Part shown: in pieces, positions 7,500-12,205 of the stretch
How the letters are laid out: every line of letters begins with the position of its first letter
How positions within the stretch are numbered: the stretch's first letter is position 1
From: Bacteroidales bacterium
GTDB lineage: Bacteria > Bacteroidota > Bacteroidia > Bacteroidales > ML635J-15
NCBI GenBank assembly: GCA_028701945.1
Contig: JAQVPT010000071.1
Span: 1-12,205, forward strand
Direction of reading: 5' to 3'
Length of the DNA: 12,205 bases
Position numbers and translations under genes: made by a program
The notes under the pieces: model-generated
What the model was told of the DNA's origin: nothing
Seen by the model: only the letters and a program-made list of their open reading frames with translations
The model's database searches: none

Positions 7500-7554
7500 A
7501 ATATCAAACAGAAATAGATATTGTTAAATTTTTGTCATGTACTTAGAATTTGTT

Positions 7555-7807
7555 ATTAATAATCATTGTTGTCCGATAAAATACAAAAAAATCATGTAAG
7601 GCTTGAAATATATCGTCCCTATGGGACTTTTTGTATTATTAGCTTAGTTTTATTTTACCAACATTTGACCCCTGACGGGGTCTGTCCCGTAGGGACATCG
7701 TATAGGTAAAACCTAAACTATCAGCTTTTTACAAGTCCCGTAGGGACGAGATATTCTTTCTATTTGACCTTAATGTGTCTTTTTATCGGACAATAATAAT
7801 TATTAAT
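7555..7807. mobile_element. Putative 253-bp foldback/MITE element
   Basis: Terminal inverted repeats 7555-7581 and 7781-7807 match at 25 of 27 bases; their inner part reads TTGTCCGATAAAA, which looks like an insertion-sequence end. Inside, further inverted pairs are nested: atat-cgtccctatgggactt (from 7609) with its mirror ending near 7754, and a tagcttagttttattttacc-like arm near 7640 with its mirror near 7705-7728. At the centre are the gacccc/ggggtc hairpin (7667-7682) and GTCCCGTAGGGAC (within 7683-7697). The whole unit can thus fold into one long rod. It contains no gene. It ends 23 bp beyond the aminotransferase stop codon and might stop that transcript. Confidence 0.7.
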
Positions 7808-7830
7808 CATGTATTGTTGTTCACCGATTA

Positions 7831-9039
7831 CTATCCCAACATTTCTTTGATAGCATCAGCCAATCGCTTAACACCAATTTCAATTTGCTCGTGAGTTGGG
7901 AAAGAAAAATTAAGTCGCATTGTATTAATTCCGCTACCATCGCAGTGGAATACTTTACCAATAACGAATGCAACATTATTCTTAATTGCGATTTTAAAAA
8001 GATCTTCGGCATCCATTCCTTCGGGTAGGTTTAGAAATAAGAACAGCCCACCTTCTGGTTCAGTCCAAGTAATTCCTTCAGGCATATATTTTCTAAAACA
8101 ATCCAACATCATATCTCTTTTTATGCGATACATGTCAATTGTTATTTTTAGGTTTTTCAGCAAAAGTCCTTTTTCCATATATTTTGCGACTGCCATTTGT
8201 AAGATCGCAGGTGTGCATAAGTCAGTTGATTGTTTTGCTGTAACATATTTCTCAATAATATTTTCGTGAGCAATTATCCAACCTATTCTAAACCCAGGGG
8301 CAAGAATTTTTGAGAATGTTCCTAGAACAATTACTCTATTGGACTTATCCATGTCGAACATCATTTTCTGTTCTTTTCCGTCAAAACGCAATTCACGATA
8401 TGGACTGTCTTCGATTACGAGAAGATTATATTTTTCAGCTATTTCTAATAATTTGCGTCTTCTAGATTCGGGATAAGTTATTCCAGCAGGATTTTGAAAA
8501 TCTGGAATTAAATATATGAATTTTGGAAGGTCGTTTTCGGCTGCCATTTTTGTAAGAGTTTTTTCAAGCTCTATCGGGCACATCCCATCTTTATCAAACT
8601 TTATCCCAACTGGAGTACCTCCATAAGCTCTGAAAGCTGAAAGTCCACCAAGATAGGAGGGAAGTCCACAAATAACTTTTTCTCCTTGATTAATAAATAT
8701 TTTTCCAGTTAGGTCGAGACCTTGTTGAGAGGAGGTAGTTATCATAATATTATTAATTCCTATGTTAACTCCTTGCGATTTGTAATGTTTTACTAATTGT
8801 TCGCGAAGTTCGACGCAGCCTTCAGTTGTTCCATATTGTAGAGCTTTAGTTCCAGCAGTATCCAAAACTTCATTCATGCAAACCTTAATATCTTCAACAG
8901 GGAATGACTTTTCCGCTGGCAGTCCGCCAGCAAAAGAAATAACCTCAGGATTCTGAGTAAGTTTGAGAATTTCACGAATAGCTGAACGTTTTGCTCCAGC
9001 CATATTTCTTGATAATAAAGAATCTAATTTATCTAGCAT
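7831..9039 (-). CDS. PLP-dependent class I/II aminotransferase, 2-aminoadipate (LysN)/aromatic aminotransferase-like
   Basis: This is a 402-residue fold-type I aminotransferase. Visible landmarks are the N-terminal ISFAGGLPAEKSFP motif (34-47), the QYGTTEGCVELRE segment (69-80), Asn183 in FQNPAG, Asp211 and Tyr214 in EDSPYRELRF, the Schiff-base lysine K244 in GTFSKILAPGFRIGW, and the substrate-carboxylate arginine R375 in NTMRLNFSF. The sequence style (AKRSAIREILKL, PEGGLFLFLNLPEGMDAEDLF) fits the LysN/ARO8-like group, which acts on 2-aminoadipate, leucine or aromatic amino acids with 2-oxoglutarate. The same fold also forms the C-terminal half of MocR regulators, but no GntR DNA-binding domain is present here, so this is a stand-alone enzyme. 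Its exact substrate cannot be read from the sequence. It has its own promoter and is convergent with the symporter, separated by the repeat cluster. Confidence 0.93.
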   Translation of the reverse strand: MLDKLDSLLSRNMAGAKRSAIREILKLTQNPEVISFAGGLPAEKSFPVEDIKVCMNEVLDTAGTKALQYGTTEGCVELREQLVKHYKSQGVNIGINNIMITTSSQQGLDLTGKIFINQGEKVICGLPSYLGGLSAFRAYGGTPVGIKFDKDGMCPIELEKTLTKMAAENDLPKFIYLIPDFQNPAGITYPESRRRKLLEIAEKYNLLVIEDSPYRELRFDGKEQKMMFDMDKSNRVIVLGTFSKILAPGFRIGWIIAHENIIEKYVTAKQSTDLCTPAILQMAVAKYMEKGLLLKNLKITIDMYRIKRDMMLDCFRKYMPEGITWTEPEGGLFLFLNLPEGMDAEDLFKIAIKNNVAFVIGKVFHCDGSGINTMRLNFSFPTHEQIEIGVKRLADAIKEMLG

Positions 9040-9059
9040 GTCTGTAATTTTTAGTTGTT

Positions 9060-9089
9060 CAAAAATATATAAAAATTATCAGTATTCAA
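9060..9089 (-). promoter_or_regulatory. Bacteroidota-type promoter for the aminotransferase gene
   Basis: On the minus strand a TTG (9089-9087), a spacer of exactly 19 bases and TATTTTTG (9067-9060) match the consensus TTG-N19-TAnnTTTG in both parts. The start point would be near 9053, giving a leader of about 14 nt to the ATG at 9039. This is the best-formed promoter in the window. Confidence 0.75.
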
Positions 9090-9177
9090 GGCATTACTTA
9101 TGTGTTTTACAATACATATCGTAAAAAAGCAAAAGATCAAGGCAAAAAAACTAATTAATTACTCTAATTGACAATCC

Positions 9178-9792
9178 CTAACTGTTAAAAGGTTTTCGGT
9201 TGAGTATTGATTGTCCCAAAGTTATTTCGTCAGTAAATTGCAATTCGTCTCCGATTGCAACGCCCCGTGCTAGCAAAGTAACAGTAATATCAGGATTGGA
9301 AATTTTACGGTTTATATAAAAATTTGTAGTATCTCCTTCCATGGTGGTTGGTAATGCAAGAATTATTTCTTTAATGCTTCCTGAATTGATTCGTTGTATA
9401 AGTGGTGCAATATTTAATTCGTTAGGTCCGATGCCATCCATTGGCGAAATAACACCTCCCAGCACGTGATAAAGTCCGCTGTATTGCGAGGTTGACTCAA
9501 TAGCCATAACATCGTGAATCCCCTCCACAACACAAACAATAGATTTGTCACGAGAGTTATCGGTGCAGATAGTACAAATTTCGTTATCAGAAATATTATT
9601 ACATATTTCACAAAATTTTGTTTCCTGTTTCATTTTTTGAACAGCATTAACAAAATTTGTTACATCTGTCTCGGATTTTCGTAATAAAAATAAAGCAAAT
9701 CGTGTGGCAGTTTTTTTTCCTATTCCTGGCAGAGTTGAAAACTGCGAAATTGCGTCATCGAGTAATTTACTGGATTTTCCGTTATAATTCAT
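9178..9792 (-). CDS. recR: Recombination mediator protein RecR
   Basis: This is a 204-residue RecR of normal length. It shows the helix-hairpin-helix LPGIGKKTATR (21-31), a four-cysteine zinc finger (C61, C64, C73, C76), a Toprim domain starting VCVVEGIHDVMAIE (86-99) and the Walker B-like C-terminal motif LLARGVAIGDELQFTDEITLGQSI (173-196). RecR works with RecO and RecF to load RecA on single-stranded gaps during DNA repair. Its ATG is only 5 bp after the stop codon of the upstream hydrolase gene on the same strand, so the two are almost certainly cotranscribed; no separate promoter is evident in the last codons of that gene. The next gene on the strand has its own promoter 90 bp further on. 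Downstream I see only a weak AT-rich palindrome followed by seven T on the minus strand, not a convincing terminator. Confidence 0.97.
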   Translation of the reverse strand: MNYNGKSSKLLDDAISQFSTLPGIGKKTATRFALFLLRKSETDVTNFVNAVQKMKQETKFCEICNNISDNEICTICTDNSRDKSIVCVVEGIHDVMAIESTSQYSGLYHVLGGVISPMDGIGPNELNIAPLIQRINSGSIKEIILALPTTMEGDTTNFYINRKISNPDITVTLLARGVAIGDELQFTDEITLGQSILNRKPFNS

Positions 9793-9797
9793 ATTTA

Positions 9798-11459
9798 CTA
9801 AAATTCGTATTTGTCATAAAATGCTGCACCATTCGAGTATGAACCAGAAACTATTAGTTTATGTTCGATTTCATCACGAAACCAAATGACTTTTACCATA
9901 TTATTTTTTTTGCCAGTGATAATACCTCCTTTTATACTCCAATATATATCGCGATACTCGTCACAAGTTGTTTTATAATAAGGCATTGCTCTTTGAAATG
10001 GTGTTGGCGGATTACTTATTATTTTACATTCAATAGGCACAAGTTCAGCATAAAGAAAATCTTTAACATTTTCGCTAATAAAATTAAAATTCTCATTCAA
10101 ATTATTATCTACATCAACATTTAAACTATGTCCAGCATTTTCAAAAACATGCAGTTTTTCTCTAATTCCTATTTCTTTAGCAGCAATATGGATTAGTAAT
10201 GAGCCATACATTTTATTAAGAATTACTGAGCTGAAGTTGCCTTGTATATCTTTAAAAGGATAGTCGTGATTAATTGGGACAACTTGGTCGGCATCGCCAT
10301 GAAAAGAAATGATGGAGGTTTGCGAATTTTTAAGAATTTCGAGATCATTTACTGCTCCCCACATATTAATAACTGCTGCAACATTGAATTTGTCGTTGAT
10401 TTCGTTAGTTGAAGATTCTATGTTCCCTTGGTCATCATAAAAAAGCGAATTATAGGTGCTTTTAGGTCTGTTTTTATTTCTCATAAATGCAATATTTAGA
10501 GCAGTTATCGCTCCAGCACTCGATCCTCCAACAAAAATCATATTTGTATTAATGCCATATTTCTGATTGTTTCTGATTAAATATCTCATTGCTGCATGTG
10601 CATCTTGCAAAGCACGATAACCAGCTCTTTCGACCGAGGGACCAACAGGTTTAAACCCCAAGCGATAATTTAATGAAGCTGTGACATATCCGCGTGAAGC
10701 AAAATATTTACACCACTCAACCATAGCTTCGGTCTTTTTATCACCGATATAGAATCCCCCACCATGTATGAACATAATTAGAGGTCTTGATTTTAGAGTG
10801 TCGCCAACAGGCATATAAATATCCATCCCCAAATCCAAATTCTTTTTCGACACACTCGACAAAACTCCATTTTCGATTATTTTTATGTATGATGAGCTTT
10901 CGGTAAGGTAAGAGTCCCAATAACCTTTGGCAGTACCATAATATACATCATCTATTACGTTCACATCAAAGATTTTTTCTTTATAGCGTGCTGGATACGT
11001 TACAAGTTCGTCGCTGCTGTGAGTTCTAAATTCAAAATAACTACTCCATTTATAGTTTTTAAAAATCTTTATGAATTTTTTGTTTACTCCGTATTTACCT
11101 ATGATTTTCTTGTCTGTAAAAATAAAATCTGGTTTAATTTCTAAACTCTGCTCGTCAAAGTTTAAGATATATGATTTCCTTTTTTTGAAAATTTCAAACT
11201 TATGTTTTTTTGCAAAAACATCGTTACTGGAAACGAAGAAAAATCCTTCGGCATATTTATCTTCTACCTTGTCGAATTTAATGTAATAAACACTATCGTT
11301 TAATTTCCCGTAATATAAAGCTGTGGTATCGACTTTATTTAGGCTAAAAAGCAAACTAGGACTAATTGATTTGGTTTTTTGAGCAAACAACATTAGGCTA
11401 GTGGGGCTTAATAGTAGAATAATCACGGTAATTGCGACAATTTTTTTCATTTTTTTCAT
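9798..11459 (-). CDS. Secreted alpha/beta-hydrolase (carboxylesterase-like) with a PKD-like C-terminal segment
   Basis: I take the ATG at 11459 (553 residues); the ATG at 11450 gives the same signal peptide, and longer forms from a GTG at 11540 would bury it. Residues 1-26 form a signal peptide (MKKMKKIVAITVIILLL...LFA). Residues 30-200 are a beta-rich region that I do not recognise. The hydrolase domain spans about 205-475: oxyanion motif HGGGF (232-236), nucleophile Ser314 in GSSAG, Asp391 in HGDADQVVP and His444 in ENAGH, all three catalytic residues being present. This resembles carboxylesterases and feruloyl/acetyl-xylan-type esterases of the BD-FAE group; the substrate is unknown. The last 80 residues (DIYWSIKGGIITGKKNNMVKVIW) look like the PKD-like repeats of Bacteroidota surface proteins, but no T9SS sorting domain follows, so a periplasmic location is likely. 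The gene is followed after 5 bp by recR. Confidence 0.85.
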   Translation of the reverse strand: MKKMKKIVAITVIILLLSPTSLMLFAQKTKSISPSLLFSLNKVDTTALYYGKLNDSVYYIKFDKVEDKYAEGFFFVSSNDVFAKKHKFEIFKKRKSYILNFDEQSLEIKPDFIFTDKKIIGKYGVNKKFIKIFKNYKWSSYFEFRTHSSDELVTYPARYKEKIFDVNVIDDVYYGTAKGYWDSYLTESSSYIKIIENGVLSSVSKKNLDLGMDIYMPVGDTLKSRPLIMFIHGGGFYIGDKKTEAMVEWCKYFASRGYVTASLNYRLGFKPVGPSVERAGYRALQDAHAAMRYLIRNNQKYGINTNMIFVGGSSAGAITALNIAFMRNKNRPKSTYNSLFYDDQGNIESSTNEINDKFNVAAVINMWGAVNDLEILKNSQTSIISFHGDADQVVPINHDYPFKDIQGNFSSVILNKMYGSLLIHIAAKEIGIREKLHVFENAGHSLNVDVDNNLNENFNFISENVKDFLYAELVPIECKIISNPPTPFQRAMPYYKTTCDEYRDIYWSIKGGIITGKKNNMVKVIWFRDEIEHKLIVSGSYSNGAAFYDKYEF

Positions 11460-11492
11460 TTTGTGTAAAAATAATGGAAAACCCGAACATTT

Positions 11493-11522
11493 CAACAATA
11501 AATGTATGAAAACTTTTTGCAA
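11493..11522 (-). promoter_or_regulatory. Possible promoter for the hydrolase-recR unit
   Basis: On the minus strand a TTG (11522-11520), a 19-base spacer and TATTGTTG (11500-11493) fit TTG-N19-TAnnTTTG with one mismatch in the -7 element. The leader to the ATG at 11459 would be about 27 nt. A plus-strand ACTTTTTG at 11512-11519 could be a degenerate -7 element for the divergent symporter gene, but it lacks the TA. Confidence 0.45.
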
Positions 11523-11549
11523 TAATTCTTGTTCAAACACAATTTTATT

Positions 11550-12205
11550 ATGAATATTGCAAAAAAAAGAATGAGCCCTCTCGTAATTTTAATAATAGTG
11601 CTTTCGTACTTTGGTGTACTGCTGATAATTTCATTTTTTACTTCGCGAAATGTAAATAACGATGGCTTTTTTCTTGGAAACAGGCAATCAAGATGGTATA
11701 TAGTGGCAATTGGGATGTTAGGTTCTTCAATATCTGGTGTTACTTTTATTTCTGTTCCAGGTTGGGTGCAAACTACGCAAATGACTTATATTCAAATGGT
11801 TATGGGTTTTGTGCTTGGTTATTTGGTAATAGCTCATGTGTTGTTACCGCTTTATTATAGACTCAACTTAACTTCAATTTATACTTATTTAGAAAAGCGT
11901 TTTGGTAAGGCATCATACAAAACGGGAGCATCTTTCTTTTTACTGTCTCGCACCATAGGTTCAGCCGCAAGGCTTTATGTTGTAGCTCACGTATTGCAAA
12001 TATCAATTTTTCAACAATTATCGGTTCCATTTTGGGCTACTGTTTTAATCACAATCTTATTAATTTGGCTATACACATATAAAGGAGGAATAAAAACTAT
12101 AATTTGGACTGATACTTTGCAAACTGTTTTCTTGTTTTCCGCTCTTATTGCTACCATAGTTTTAGTTACACGCGAATTAAATTTTACTTTTTTGGATAGT
12201 GTTAA
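11550..12205 (+). CDS. Sodium:solute symporter family (SSF) transporter (3' end outside window)
   Basis: The frame is open from the ATG at 11550 to the window edge, giving 218 residues. The sequence has a first membrane helix (10-30), a linker TSRNVNNDGFFLGNRQSRWY typical of SSF proteins, then a broken helix MLGSSISGVTFISVPGWV (56-72), and further helices including YTYKGGIKTIIWTDTLQ (175-191), the SSF signature region. It is therefore a second sodium-coupled solute importer, clearly distinct in sequence from the one at 5364-6797. Related proteins often begin at the equivalent of Met8 (MSPLVIL, ATG at 11571), which has an A-rich stretch just upstream, so the true start may be there. It is divergent from the hydrolase-recR unit with about 90 bp between start codons. 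The substrate cannot be told from this fragment. Confidence 0.92.
   Translation, partial: MNIAKKRMSPLVILIIVLSYFGVLLIISFFTSRNVNNDGFFLGNRQSRWYIVAIGMLGSSISGVTFISVPGWVQTTQMTYIQMVMGFVLGYLVIAHVLLPLYYRLNLTSIYTYLEKRFGKASYKTGASFFLLSRTIGSAARLYVVAHVLQISIFQQLSVPFWATVLITILLIWLYTYKGGIKTIIWTDTLQTVFLFSALIATIVLVTRELNFTFLDSV

Larger units (their letters stand above)
6848..7546. mobile_element. Putative gene-less element bounded by 20-bp terminal inverted repeats
   Basis: The left end 6848-6867 (cttagtacatgacaaaaatt) and the reverse complement of the right end 7527-7546 agree at 19 of 20 bases. Between them lie both 180-bp direct repeats, a foldback and a tandem repeat, but no transposase. This is the form of a MITE or of a composite of two decayed element copies. 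I could not identify a clear target-site duplication, nor the parent insertion-sequence family. Confidence 0.55.
6842..7830. other. Repeat-rich non-coding region between convergent genes
   Basis: Nearly 1 kb lies between the symporter terminator and the aminotransferase stop codon. I see no gene in it on either strand. It consists almost wholly of direct, inverted and tandem repeats, listed separately. Seven copies of a short palindrome family, GTCC(C)-TAC or GTA-(G)GGAC, lie at 7033-7045, 7083-7095, 7146-7158, 7196-7208, 7615-7627, 7683-7697 and 7735-7747; an eighth GC-rich hairpin (gacccc/ggggtc) lies at 7667-7682. The layout suggests two or more non-autonomous mobile elements that inserted where no promoter or gene would be harmed. 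Confidence 0.85.

Noticed and set aside
6842..7830. CRISPR array
   Set aside because: The repeats are few, of different lengths, mostly inverted, and not separated by regular unique spacers; no cas gene is nearby.
7821..8012. Minus-strand 63-codon frame overlapping the aminotransferase 3' end
   Set aside because: It is an alternative frame of a conserved gene and has no recognisable content.
9120..9177. Rho-independent terminator for recR
   Set aside because: On the minus strand a T run follows only an AT-only palindrome (ctaattaattag) or a 5-bp stem, too weak to call.
11460..11540. N-terminal extension of the hydrolase from a GTG at 11540
   Set aside because: It would place 27 residues before an evident signal peptide and would cover the likely promoter.

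Overview
The window is AT-rich DNA from a member of the Bacteroidota (Bacteroidetes). Three things point there: a type IX secretion (T9SS) C-terminal sorting domain, several upstream regions with the phylum's TAnnTTTG -7 promoter element (one with TTG exactly 19 bp upstream), and few or no Shine-Dalgarno sequences. The genus cannot be told from the sequence.

Layout. (1) 2-655, the 3' end of a secreted T9SS cargo gene, is followed with no gap by (2) an rluD-type 23S rRNA pseudouridine synthase gene broken by an apparent one-base deletion. (3) der (engA), a 50S-assembly GTPase, lies convergent on the minus strand. (4) After a 460-bp non-coding stretch comes a DEAD-box RNA helicase gene with a DbpA-type RNA-binding C-terminus, also broken by an apparent one-base deletion, and ended by a strong terminator. 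(5) An intact sodium:solute symporter (SSF) gene follows, ended by a 20-bp-stem terminator. (6) About 1 kb (6842-7830) has no credible gene and is packed with repeats: two 180-bp direct repeats, a 20-bp inverted repeat bounding about 700 bp, a 130-bp foldback, a short tandem repeat, and a separate 253-bp foldback element with 27-bp terminal inverted repeats. (7) On the minus strand are a PLP aminotransferase with its own promoter, and an apparent two-gene unit of a secreted alpha/beta-hydrolase followed by recR. (8) A second SSF symporter gene, divergent from the hydrolase, runs off the right edge.

How the genes work together. rluD, der and the DbpA-like helicase all act, by family knowledge, on 23S rRNA or the large ribosomal subunit, so the left third is a loose 50S-maturation neighbourhood, though its genes are not in one operon. 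The rest is mixed housekeeping (recR), transport and amino-acid metabolism. Two single-base losses in otherwise well-conserved genes raise the question of sequencing or assembly error against real gene decay. The repeat cluster between the convergent symporter and aminotransferase genes is the least explained part. It looks like layered, gene-less mobile elements (MITE or foldback type) that carry a shared family of short GTCC(C)-GTA-(G)GGAC palindromes.
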